From the NCBI GenBank assembly GCA_021234155.1, contig JAJEKV010000072.1, positions 6,305,676 to 6,369,675 of the forward strand: a stretch of DNA of 64,000 bases, read 5' to 3'. This DNA comes from Isoetes taiwanensis. Its lineage: Eukaryota > Streptophyta > Lycopodiopsida > Isoetales > Isoetaceae. The notes below the pieces were generated by a model. That model saw nothing but the letters and a program-made list of their open reading frames with translations. It was not told the origin of the DNA and searched no databases. The position numbers and the translations under genes are program-made. Each line of letters begins with the position of its first letter. Within the stretch, counting starts at the first letter, position 1. Shown here piece by piece: positions 9,419-21,363 of the stretch.

Positions 9419-12128
9419 TTTTTTTTTTTTTTTTTTATTATTATAACTAATGGGGAATGCATGTACCCTTTGATGTTGAAAATCTTAAAGAACATGGTGG
9501 TTTTTTGGCCAAGACGTAATTTAATGCGCCCTGTAAGCTGATTTTCCAATCAGTGGTTCCAAAGATATGGATATTGTTGGTTTATATATTGAACCAAAAA
9601 TTGACAAAAGAAACATTTGGAGGCTTGTTGATCATGACCTTTAAAGGCTAGACAAGATAAAAATTAAAACCAAGTTATAGTTCAACTTGGAGCCAAAGTT
9701 AATTTTACGTTTTACAAAGCCATGGGAGACATGGCGTGCTTAAGAAATGACTGGTTATGGAAATAATGTGATTGGATTTTGAATTAGGGTTTCGACCAAG
9801 AAGTTTATCAAGGCAAAAAGACAGTATGATTAGGTATAATTATCCGGAGCAGATCGGCGACCTAATAGGTGTGACCCGGCTGTTAAGGATGGATCTAAAA
9901 TTCGGCATTGATTCTTCTCTTCTAGTTGCGTACTAATGATTCGTTGCTATGGGTCGGAAGCCTAAATGTTTCTACGAGGAAACGGGTTGAGGAAATGGCT
10001 GGGTCTGCAAGATCACAAGCAAGTTTGTGCCTCATGGCAGAATTATAAGCAAAACAGCACAAGGCATTGGCTCGCAAAATCAAGCTTACCAGGTCTGGAA
10101 GCTTTAGATTATGTTATTTCTTGAATTTCTTTGAATGCTCTTTGAGTAGGGATAAAAACATGTCAGGTTCATGCTCAGTAACGATTTTGGCTCTTAAAGG
10201 GAAATGTGAATCTATCTTAAAGTTGCTGGAACATGCAGATCAGGCTAGCAATACAAAAGGTCTAGCAGAAAACTCAAGATCTGTGGAAGAACATGTAGAT
10301 GAGAAAACGATCTGTGGCGTTAGCACTCTAGCAGCTGGCCAAACTAAGGATTATCCGGCATCTGCAATTCAGGTTGGATGCATAGTCAAATTTATATTAT
10401 AGCTTATTTGCTTGGAAATGGTAGCATATTATGGCTTAGAGTATATGTGATTGCACTATGGTACAATGACTATGGTATATGTTTAGGCTGGTTGCTTGTA
10501 CTTAAAGGACTGTGCTTATTATAAAGTTACAGTTACTATAGGCTTCTAATTGCACGCCATAGAATATTCCTTGGCTCTTAAATTGGCAGAGAAATGGGAT
10601 AACAGAAGAGGCTGCTGAGTATGCATTTGGAAAGCTAGGAATAATTATGCCAACTTAAATTTGTAACTATAGAGTCTCTCAGGCACCTCTCAGGTCTGAC
10701 TACTTCCATTTATTGAATCCTTTTAAGAAATGTGCGCTTTAAATTATGATAAAGCTTGAAATTCAGATCAGTTTTGGCTTAGTGAATAATGCTTTAGAGT
10801 ACATATTTTTGTGCCTACAAGGAAGAGCCTAATATGTTTGAATAGGATGTTGTATGAACTCATGAAGCATGTGATGGACTTACGCAAAGAGAGTAATAAG
10901 AAACGTCAGCCTTAATAGCATTCGTTATGGATATTATGCATGCATCTGTGGCGGCTTATGCTATCACTTGATCGTACTTTCTATTAAATGGTCCCATATG
11001 AAATACATAGTACCTGAACTGTCATAAGGCAATGCTTTATTACTTTGCTTTGCTAATTTAAGTTGGCTAGGATTCCAGCAGATGTTTGCGATGTGTGCAT
11101 TGATTTGTGCATTGCTAACTTTTGTTCAAACATGATCCTTATGCCAATAGCGATTGCCATAGACAGCATCATTTTCTGCATGCTCAGCCATGTAATCACA
11201 ATATGATTTTTTCTTAGCTTTTGGCTTCTATTCATTCAAGTTTGATACACCTGCTTGTTCCCAACATTGTGGGCAGTTTGACATTCTGCCCTTGGTCTGT
11301 AAGAATAGCCTAGACATTGATTACACGTTCATGCATGTTACTGGCCTGCATGACTGTTTCCAGCTGCTTGAGGTAGGTTTCATGATTTATATTACTGGCC
11401 AAATATGGTGGAGGTGTATACATTAGATTCTGCCCGTGCATGATGAAATATGCTGATATGGTGTCCAAAGAAAGTAGATGAATAATAAAAGGGCATTTGC
11501 CTTTATGAAACGTAACATGATTCTAGTAATAGAGATTTTCGGGACATGACCTTAACATCTAACTCTGTGTGCTAGTGGCATAGCTGACTAACATACTATG
11601 GGGGATCTCCGATATGGTGAATGGACACTTGGGAGAAATGTGCCATGGTAAATCAAATAATGACTGGAGTTTTGACAACATATTTGTGGGCCTGCAGGGG
11701 TAGGAAGCCATCAATATATTAAATGAGTAACATACAGTTATAGGCATTCCTAATTCCTAAGGGAAGTACAAATGTCTATTTGCTGAAAACAGTAAGATTT
11801 GAATCATGATTTTGGCTATGATCTATCATTAACTTAAGCATATATATGAGCATCCTGTTTGCATCACCTTTGGTCCTATTGCCTAAATGGTATAAAATGC
11901 ATTAGGTTGGGTAAGCATTTGCTGATGCATAGGGTTGTACAGGACTGCCATTGCTTTCTATTTGTAACTTGAACATTTTGAACTGGTCTAGGCAGGTTTG
12001 GAACTTGAACATTTTGAGGTCCTTTTTTTCTCTAATGCTTTATGCCTAAATGGTAACAAGGCTATAAACATGGTATGCTCTTGCTGATACATGATTGGAC
12101 ATACTTGCATTTTTGGTTGTATAAACAT
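9419..12128. other. No clear gene; one exon-like ORF
   Basis: An open frame at 10067-10402 (111 codons) has ordinary amino-acid composition and could be an exon remnant, but it shows no domain I recognise and no convincing splice context. The rest is AT-rich without structure. Confidence 0.35.
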
Positions 12129-12262
12129 GCAAGGTGAAGGGCGAAAAGCCCAAGAGATCCGTAGCTTACCTGCTAGTGACTTAGGCTCTTACCCTTCTTA
12201 GGCTAACTGTCCTCTGGTTTCACTGCAGGTAACGGGATTTCTTGCTCCTATGTGTGTTTTCC
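12129..12262. repeat. Diverged repeat, copy B
   Basis: Partner of 7943-8085, sharing GGCTAACTGTCCTCTGGTT and CTGCAGGTAAC. Confidence 0.7.
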
Positions 12263-14594
12263 CATTCAAGTTGGAAAAGCTACAAGACAAGACGAGATGA
12301 CATTGAAGATATGTTTTTGACAAGTCTGCTGAGCACTCTATGATGTTGATTTGGAAGATAAAGAAACTTCTAAACTGTATTTTTTTATCTATTCTAGAGT
12401 CGATTTCTTTACTTTCCTAAAGGTAAACATGATGTATTGACCGAATAAATTAATTGAATTGACAAAAGGAGATGGTTTTTGGTAATTTATTTTGCGATGA
12501 TAAATGTTAACCATTCTTAAGGCTTAAGTCAAAATTTACACCTGTTTTGGCTTAAGGCTGCATATTGGCCAGAAGTGGTCTTTGCAAAAGTCCATGGAAG
12601 GTAAAAGTCTGTTGAACAGATTTTAAAAGGTTTTTTTTTTTTTTGAAGGACTTGAGTCTTTATTATCCAGAGAAAGTTACAAAGTACAATGGGGACTAAT
12701 AACTCAGTGGAGAGAATGTCCACTAGAGCAAAACCACCCCACTCAAATACAACATCTAAACAATATGAAGAGCAAGCAAAAACTCATAAGTAAGTATGAA
12801 TCTGAAGATATTGCTCCCAAATATGGCTCTTCACCTCATTAGCAATTGATGAGCACCTGAATGCTTTGACAATTCGTTGTTGGGCATCAAGAAGGACCTG
12901 TGCATCTGAACAAGCAAGACCTTTGAATATGAGAAGATTCCTTCTTTTCCAAATGGACCAGATGATCCATGCAGAAGCCAAATGAAACGCTCTTTTTGCC
13001 AAATTATCCCAACTACTTGGATAAACTGCTCATAACACCTGCTGGCTATTCAAATTGCAATGAAAGAGGCCTTGAAGCCACAACCAAGCATGTCTGACAT
13101 GTCTACATAGGAAGAAGCAATGTTCAATTGTCTCTGCCCCTCTCAGGCACATAAGGGACAAAGTGCGGATACACCTCGACTAAATCATGCACCGTAATAT
13201 TAACGCTGCATAACGATGAGTGACTTGCCACCATAAAACAGATACTTTGGGATGGAGTAGTTTATCCCATACCCACTTCCATACTGCTTTCTGTCGATCC
13301 CTGGGAATGACCAAAGGCCACTTAGACGAAGGAGGCAAGACGTCGGCATCAAGCAAGACCTTGTACAACGAATTCACCAACTTATCTGCTTTGACATGCT
13401 CATGAACTACCCACGGCTGGGGGTCATCCACTTGTGCTACTGGGGGAAGAATTGAAGACACCTTCTGCCAAATAGCTCGATCCCACCTTAAAAGGAGGAA
13501 CTTATCTCTAAACTCCTCCCATGTCAGAAACTGCCTTTGATTATTATACCAATCAGATATCATATGCACACCTGCTGCTCTCCATCGACGTTGCGTCAAT
13601 GGGTGGACTGAAGCAACCAGAGGACCACCATCCAATGGAATCCACCAACAACTTGCAGTCATGCTAGTGTGCGCAAGATGGTGAAACTGAAACAGAGATT
13701 GTACAGTCTCCCATGCAACTAGCAATCCTCTAAGAAATGGGGATGCATTAGGGTATGCCACGCTGGATAGAACAGAGCCCAGGGAAAAGTGGCCTAAGAG
13801 ACCGAGACCCAAAAGAAATGCACATCCGCAAAGACTGGTAAACAAGGAATCATGGGGACTCATCCACATTATTCAAAATTCTCCAAATGAACTTAGAAAT
13901 CATCACCTTGCTCGCAAAAAGAAAATTGATCATTCCAAGGCCGCCAAAATGCTTTGGCAACATGCACTTTTCCCAATCGACTTTGACAAAGACACCCTCC
14001 TCTGTTCCCCGGATGAAGTTCCTAACAACCCCGACGAAAGTCAGATCTTTGACCGTGGAGCCAACATGAACGAAGCCATGTACACATGGGTGCCGCTTAA
14101 AACCGACTTAGCCACAAAAATTGCCCCGCCATGGAAAGCTTCATTGGACCACCAAAAAGGTGCTTTTCCAAGCCCTTAATCATCACTCCCACGCATCTCC
14201 CCGATGAGATATGAACACCTACGAGGGATATCAAGAAGTTTGGTTGCTTTTACCATGGGGAAGGATCTTCCATGGAAAGGTAGCTACACATGGTGGAACC
14301 GGAGAGTCCAATGCCCATAGTGTTTGTACATACGCCAACCCACAAAAATACCGGATGCTAGGGAAAAGGAATCCAACAAGGAAATGGCATTCTGCAAATT
14401 TTGCTCATCTGCCCTCAGAAAAAGGAAAGTGTCATCCACATATTGATTACAGATCTCCTGCGACCCATTGTTCATAGGAAGACCATGCAAGATTCCCTCC
14501 CAGGCGGCAAGAGAGAAGACACAGCAAGGACCTCACCCACAACAGAAATAACAATGGAGCTAAAGGGCAGCCACGGCGGATGCCACGCGACCCA

Positions 14595-14676
14595 AACAAG
14601 ATTAAGTATTAAACGGGAGCAAATCATTGAAACGAGAGCAAAAGGAATATTCATAAAGATTCCCCTTTTTTTTTAC
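14595..14676 (+). repeat. Left terminal inverted repeat of the 8.4-kb element
   Basis: It starts AACAAGATTAAG and contains AAACGGGAGC (14611-14620), a second related AAACGAGAGC (14630-14639) and AAAGATTCCCC, each with a counterpart in the right end. Confidence 0.8.
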
Positions 14677-14947
14677 GAAAAAGGGGGTAAAATGAGGTTA
14701 AAAAAAAAAAAGATGCATGAAATTCTATTTTGACCCCCCAAATGACTAAATTTTTTTTTTTTATGAAGGAATTGACTTTTTTAAGTGTCACTTTTCTTAG
14801 CAAAAAGAATGTTCTTAAAGTATGTTTTAAGAGAGAAACTCTAATTTCAGAGGATAAAATATTTAACAAAAATTGAAGTAAGTCCATGAATTGAAACTGT
14901 AGTATTCTCAAAATTTGAAGATAGAATCTTCATATTCACATCAAAAT

Positions 14948-17900
14948 TTACAGGTCTTTTTTTCTAAGACTTCGATTATGTGCAAAAGTGTGAGGAGTGA
15001 TGAGAGAGGGATCCGGGGCGTCCTCATGTTCATTTATGCCATCGTCATCACCTTCACTTCTTTCAATCACTTTCGAGGAAGTGCTTGAGTTATCTTCCTC
15101 ATCACTATCAACAGGCGGTGAAGCATTGTCACCACCTTCTTCATCATCTTCTTCATAATTACAAGCTTTTTTAAGCAAATTGATAGTCTTCCGCGTGAGG
15201 CGATTGTCGATTTCAATTTAAAATCATAGCACAATATAGTCCGCGTCATTAAGGTTCACTTTCGTCCCTACAACCCACCTTCTTGGACTTTCTCCCTTTT
15301 CCTTGGCTTCTCATTTCTAACTCATATCTACCTTCAAAAGCATTTTACGGCGTGTTGCAAGCCAATGAATCTTGAGTTTAGTGACTAAGCCTTCCTCCTT
15401 GATCGTGTCAAGCACTTTTATCCGATCGAGCGACCTTTGTCATCCTCCTCGGTCGGAAGAGCAATTAGCATACCTTTGGTAATTTACGTGATATTACCTT
15501 GGGGCTCATTCTGTACGTCTTGGTCCGGGTACATGACTCGGTCCTCCTCGTCTTCTACTTCGGTGCAAATGTAGCACCGCTTGGACCCGCTTGGTCTTTG
15601 GGGGTTGATGGAAGGTGTTAGGCCATTGAAATGGTTCTTGCAAGCTGCCTTAGAGCTATGTTTTGTACAACAATTTTTCGTTAGAAAGAAATTACTCCAC
15701 CACATCCGATCTTCTTCTAAGAAGTACTTAAAGCTTTGGAAATTCCATTTTCAATGGCTTTTAAGGATGACTCTGGGTACTTTTCTTCCTTGGACTCCTT
15801 AGGATTTTTGAGAGGAAGTTGCTCAAAGACGCTTCTATGAAGGAAGTGTCCGGAATATATTTAAGGAAGCGTAATCCCTCCGGGCGGACTCCAGGTCCTT
15901 AGTTGTGGTATACTTCTTCCCCAGAAGAAGCTTTGGCCATCCTTCAAGTAGAACTTGATATGATGTTGAAAGGTGAGATCATTCAACTTGTTCCGCCTTT
16001 TGTTCTCTGTTTGAACGTTGAGAAAAAACAAACTCTCTGAAATCGCAGCCTCTTTAAGAAGATGGAATTCACCGGAGTAGGAGTGTAAGAATCTTCAATA
16101 ATTCGAACTAAAAGAAGGAAGACGAAAAGCCTTCTTCCTTCTAAAGGCGCCTGAAAAAATCTCTTTGAACATTTGGTCAATCTGATCATGAGTGTGGCCT
16201 ACAAGTAAGAAACCGAGCTTCACTTTTCTAAAGATCCCTAGCTCCACTAACATGGCACAAGATGCAAAGAGTGTTTGATTCTTGTTCTCCCTTGTAGTAT
16301 TGTCAAGTTGCGGATAAAAGCACCGGGTGGTAATTGCTCTTGCTCGCATGGGACCTTGTTAAGAATTGTAATTGTGAGGTTGGGGTCACCATGCAAGTTT
16401 GGATACGTCAAAAAAAACTTTGCACCTTAGACTTCCTTTGAAGACCATAGCTCCTACAAGGTGGACCTTAACAAAACATTCCTCCGCACATCTTTTTAGG
16501 AATGTTCAAGAAATGTGGTAGAGTTGTTTTTTTGTCCATTCCATCAATCACAAATGGACATGTATTGCGGTGGACGTTCAAGAGCTTTTTTCTATGCTTG
16601 GCAAGCTTTCTTCTCTACTCTGCTTGTTGTTCACGATGTGCCGCAAGGTTCCGTTGCACAATATCCTGTAGAAGAAATCAGGTCAAAGCATTTTCTCTAA
16701 AACAAGTGAGAGATTGGAGAACATGAACTTACTTCTTTCGACCTCTCGTCTTTTGCGGTTTCTCGTTGACTCTTTAATTCTCGCACACCTCGAGCAAACA
16801 AACATTCTATGTTTTCTAGGAATTTTCACAAGACCTAATTCACTTTTCCACACACGGTGAAGTGTGAGTAAGAGATGTCTTTGGCCGAGTGCAAGTCTCT
16901 TTGTACTCATTAAAACATCTTTTTTGTGATGTTATCGGTTAAATGATACATGTTCTTTGTTAGGTAGCTTCTCACATGTTTCTCTAAAATATTTCTCCAT
17001 CCAGACACAAGAAGAAAGGGCATGCATGGTTACAACTCTTCTTGGTCCACAATGATCATCGATTGCTTTTGGATTTTTGTCCGATCTTTTGTGTATTCTA
17101 GACATTCTTGTGGACCCTAAACGGTGGACAACCATAAAACATTTCGGCAAACTTCTTGGCGGTTAATGTAGTGCAAGAAGGTGTTCTTGGCTGCAGTCTT
17201 ACATGATAAGCTAAGTAGGCATTCAGTGCGCCAATGTCATGGAACTGTAGTTGTCTCTAACTGCCGTAATTTAGCCATGTTAAGTCCGTTGATGCAACCC
17301 AATGAGCAGCAGATTTAGTTCTCAAAAGTCTCCTCATTTTTCTGTTCATCCATAAGATTTCTTCTTCTTGCAGAGGAGCAAGCCCTCAAACCAAAATCCA
17401 CCTTGAATTTCTTTGAAGATTGGCTTGAGAACATGTAATCTCTTTGTTCCTCGTTGGTGTCTTCATCTTCTCGTGAAACTTCTACTCTGGGGGTGCCTTC
17501 CTCTCTCCGAGTGGTGTGCTTGTAGAGGAAAAGCAGACCACGTGAAGTTGTTCCCTAATAGGCGGGGGGTGCGGTGTTAAAGGGTGGTGATGGCCCATAA
17601 GAGGTTGTGGCATCACCGTTCTTGTACCATCTTGAAAAGGAGTTCTTGCAAACATCTCCTTTAGAGCGGACTGAATTCTCGCAAATCCATGTGTCACAAC
17701 CGTTGTTGTGTGAAGAGGAGTGCATCTTTGGAGCTTAGGTCCTCATTTGTAGTGAAGTCCCGTGAGAGAAATTGTAGTGAATCTCACAGCCTTACGTGTT
17801 TTCTGTGTTCCTTGTATTTTGCACGAAGGAGGCGAAACTACAAAAGGGGGGGGTAGCTTGTTCTTGAGCACCCTTTGTTGTGGAGCTTCTGCAGGTCCCG

Positions 17901-18150
17901 GGGATGGAACAAAGGGTGGTGGCAGCCCGCTCCGAACTAGTGGTGATTCTTTGGAAGGAGATGCCAGTGTGCTGTCTACAGGACTTGGTGACGGTTGGAA
18001 GGGTGGTGGAAGTCTGTTACGTGCTGGACTCGGTGTGTCTTCGAGAAGCAAGAACGATGAAGCAGAGGTAGGAGTCGGAGAATTCCGGTCTTCAGAAGAA
18101 CGACGTTGGTCCCAAGCGTGTCCTCGTAACTGCGATTTAGCTTGAGACAA
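14948..18150 (-). pseudogene. DUF7869-type protein, putative transposase
   Basis: Pieces in all three minus frames line up in the order of DUF7869-domain proteins. There is an N-terminal Pro-rich part with three LPPPF-x-x-SP repeats (about 17830-18080). A CKTAAKNTFLHYINR piece (about 17180) and WMEKYFRETCEKLP (about 16990) follow, then VKIPRKHRMFVCSRCARIK (about 16800), IDGMDKK...LPHFL (about 16510-16560), and QLDNTTRENKN...LVGHTHDQID (about 16180-16310). A C-terminal very acidic tail (EEDDEEGGDN, DSDEEDN) ends at 14948. The three Asp positions (DGMD, QLDN, HDQID) could be a DDE/DDD-type catalytic set; this is inference from spacing and invariance, not a proven activity. Numerous frame breaks, some probably introns and some mutations or assembly indels. 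It is divergent to the ParB-methyltransferase gene, with the first palindrome array between them. Confidence 0.75.
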
Positions 18151-18605
18151 CGAAAGGTGGTGGAAGTTTGTTGACGGCGGTTTGTCATCTTAAGAACTCG
18201 CAAAAAGATTGTAGAGTTTAGATAATGTTTCTCTCCGCAGCTTTTCTTATTCGAATACAAGCCCGCCTACTAAAAGTAGAACTTCCCCGCAACAATTAAG
18301 CGAAAGGCAAACTAAAAGCTATTCCCAAATACACTAGAGCGAAACAAGAAGGCCAAACGTATTCCACTTCACATAGAAAACGAAAGCAAGACGGAATGGA
18401 CACCTTTTAAAAGGAAATTTTGGCGCCTTGGCCATGTATTCCATCCGAAATTTGAAGTCGCCACGCGCCAAAATATAATATAATTCGTGAGCTGTATTCC
18501 GATACTCATAGAGAAAACATGGAGAGGTGAGTAAGAAAGTACAAGGTACAATCATTTGTGTGTTCCGTTTTTATTCCCATACATTACGCTTTCCTTCCCT
18601 AAAAA

Positions 18606-18821
18606 GTGTATTCCGTATCACTTTCGCCGAGGGAGATTTAATGTGTATTCCGAACACTTTCGCGCCGAGGAAGGCGTAAGTGTATTCCGGAATACACTTC
18701 GCCTTGGAGGAAAGGCGAAAGTGTATTCCGGAATACACTTCGCCTTGGAGGAAAGGCGAAAGTGTATTCCGGAATACACGTTCGCCTTCCCTCAAAGGCG
18801 AAAGTGTATTCCGGAATACAC
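18606..18821. repeat. Palindrome array 1 (GTGTATTCCGGAATACAC, about 41-bp period)
   Basis: Four perfect copies of the 18-bp palindrome start at 18680, 18721, 18762 and 18804, and two degenerate ones at 18606 and 18643, spaced 37-42 bp. The spacers (TTCGCCTT...AAGGCGAA) are themselves palindromic. The array lies between the divergent starts of the two genes of the 8.4-kb element, so it may serve as a shared operator or as a binding platform. A further half-matching copy is at 18993-19008. Confidence 0.9.
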
Positions 18822-19802
18822 ATTCGTGTTCTTTTGTTTTGTAAGTTTGTTTTTCCGTGATTTTTGTAGTGACTTTAGGTGTTTTTTTGCTTTTTAAAAC
18901 TTGTTTAGACCTGTTTTTTTGTCAAGATTGCAGTGTTGTTTTGGCATTTTGGTCCTCTTTTTGCCCTTGTTTTTTCCTTTTCGCAAGACATTTTGTATTC
19001 TGGAATAGTTTTTTGCCACTGCTTTCTCTAACAAGATCGTGTTTACACACAATTTGCACAGACAAGAAGGCAGCAAGAAACAACACAAGAGGACCGTTAA
19101 AATCCCAACGAAACCGCACCCACAGAGAAGGGTTGAGGAGACATCTGCCGCCATCTACGAAAACTTTCAAACTCAATGGTTTTTTACAAGGGGTACTTCT
19201 GGAAAGTACAGCACACTTACTTTCCTACATGTCTGTCGGAGTTCTGGAGCAAAAGGTACGATGAGAGGGAATTTGTTTGCATGGGCACCATCCAAATCCG
19301 TGGAGTGAAGTAGGTCGGGGAGTCCGGCCAAATGAGGGAGACCGCCTCTTTTCAGACATCCCAAGGCTTTATTCATGTTGATGAATCCTATTTTAGAGTG
19401 GTGAAAGTAAATCCTCGTCCTCCAGACAAGTATGTTGCTCACTACATCAAGAAGAGGTCGCCGATTGCCATCATCAACTATGTTCGGAGCTAATAACGAG
19501 CGAAGACTTCCCCTACAAATGAAGTCCGAGGCAGGAAGAGGATGAGCAACCGAGCCGGCAGTTCCTCATCACAACTGAGAGTCCATCACAACCCGGGAAA
19601 AGGCCACCGGCCACCACCACCAAAGAAGCGGCCAAGGGACACAATTGTCGCTAAAGAGCCTAAAAAAAGCGACGGCCTTAATTGCAGCAGAGGATATTTC
19701 GAGGAACCTAAGAAGAAGAAGGGGAAGGGTAAAGCACCCGTGTTGCTATAAAGGAAAAAAAAAAGTTGACAAGACAAATGAAAAGATGGAAGAGATTAAC
19801 TT

Positions 19803-20429
19803 TTGCACAAGTTTGTGCAAGGTGTAATTTATTTGCCGATCCACTTCAATGAAGCTTCCACCGAAAAAATGAAGCGGGTGAAAGGCCACTTTCGTGTTCG
19901 CAAAATTTATGCCGATCACTTAAGGAACTCCGAAGACGTAATAAGGAGCAATCCAAATGCTCATGTGGCCCCAATAGTTGTCCTTGTTGACAGGGGAAGA
20001 GTACAAAACCCCCAGACTATGACGAGAAAAACGCAGACCTACACTCACTACGCCTTGGGAGGCAATCACGACTTTAAGGCAAGAAGGCAACTTTATAAAG
20101 AGAAGAAGAACCCGAGGTACCTCTCCGGCCCTCATATTTGTTTCTTTGGTCTTACCGATGAAGAAGCGAAAATCGTTGCCAACACCCACAATGCTGACAA
20201 CGAATATAAACTAAAGATGAGCTTCGTCGACAAGATCCGGTTCATGCACAGGGAGTACGTAATATTCAAGGAAAAGTACGGTGAGGACCTGAAGAAGCCA
20301 GCATTTTCCTTGGAGCTTAAGGAGGCGTGTGCTATTGAATGCTGCCTGAAATATGACGAGGCCAACAAAAGGCAGTCTCTCATTGGCCACGACAACTGGT
20401 TCCAGTTAGCTTTTAGAGATGGCAAGGTA
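19803..20429 (+). pseudogene. ParB-like domain exon
   Basis: The 209-codon exon reads YLPIHFNEAS, then a GGNHDFKARRQLYKE motif (20057-20100) that matches the G-x-x-H/R...A core of ParB/sulfiredoxin-fold domains, and GLTDEEAKIVANTHN (20150-20193), the usual ParB helix. This exon is the best preserved part of the gene (no internal stop). It ends in a GT donor inside GGCAAGGTAAGC. In ParB-methyltransferase fusions this domain is usually N-terminal, as here. Confidence 0.82.
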
Positions 20430-20783
20430 AGCACAAAATGTATTCCAGAATAGCAAATCAACTATTTAACGTGAATCTTCTTGAACAGATTTGGGAACTC
20501 CAGGACCAGATATTTACAATGTTCGAGCGAGGGGAGTTAAAGAGCAAGGGAAAGGAGACAGCTAAGAAAAAAAGCTCAGACGTACCCAAAAAAGAAATGA
20601 CCATTACCGCTCTCAAGGAAATGCGAAGTTTTCTCCGACCTTGAGCTTCTCGAGCAGCTTCTCCAAAAAGTTGTTGATAAGGAGTTTAGCCTAGAAGAAA
20701 TGTCAAAGGAATTACACAAGTAAGTTCTCTGACACAAACATTAGTTATTGCATGTTAGATTCCCAAAAACATCGGCGTGGCTA

Positions 20784-20963
20784 GTGTATTCCAGAATACA
20801 CATGCCTTTCTTTACACGGGCAATGTGTATTCCTAATACACATTGCTTGTCTCTAGAAAGGCATTGTGTATTCGGAATACACATTGCCCGTGTGAAGGAA
20901 GGCATGTGTATTCCGGAATACACATTGCTCCTCTGAATGTTGGCCTGTGTATTCTGGAATACG
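20784..20963. repeat. Palindrome array 2, inside an intron
   Basis: Five copies or near-copies of GTGTATTCCGGAATACAC start at 20784, 20825, 20866, 20906 and 20946, spacing 40-41 bp. The spacers differ from those of array 1 (CATTGC / GCAATG words), so palindrome and spacing are conserved while spacers are not. Single copies lie in other introns at 20439-20454, 21054-21071, 21818-21833 and 21859-21876. Confidence 0.9.
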
Positions 20964-21363
20964 CATGCGTTCCTTTAGAGAAGCAATGTGTTTGTCCTGT
21001 AGTAGAACTATTTTCTGCATATTGTTTCGAGGTAGCATCACAAGTTAACCGGTTTGTATTCCAGAATACAAATAGCTTGACTTGTATTTGTTTTTTCTTT
21101 TACGCTTGCCTTCATTCTTTCGTTTAAACTCATTGTTTCCTTAACGCCTTGCGACCAAAAAACGCCATAACATGTCAAACATGTTTGATGGAGCAACTAA
21201 ACGTCGACACATGGGAAAGGTGCAAGGAACTCTACCCAATTGCCACATCCGACGAAATGCGCATTGTCCAATATTCACCAAATTTTGAGGGGCTGGGTAA
21301 TTACACTTAGAATTCCTTCTCTCCGCACAAACTCTTCGACAAATTGTTGTTTTGTTTTTCTTA

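Noticed and set aside
12901..14490. Independent second LINE copy
   Set aside because: Its reverse transcriptase begins exactly where the 22.97-kb part stops, and the gap has transposon ends with a CCCA duplication, so it is the 3' part of the same LINE.
18556..18897. Open frames with repeated VFRNT / CIPEYT peptides
   Set aside because: They are translations of the palindrome array on both strands, not a repeat protein.
18606..20963. CRISPR array
   Set aside because: The repeats are perfect palindromes of 18 bp with similar, partly palindromic 22-23-bp spacers, in a plant transposon without cas genes; spacers are not unique.
20741..21127. Frames rich in IPEYT / YSGIH repeats
   Set aside because: They are shadows of palindrome array 2 in an intron.
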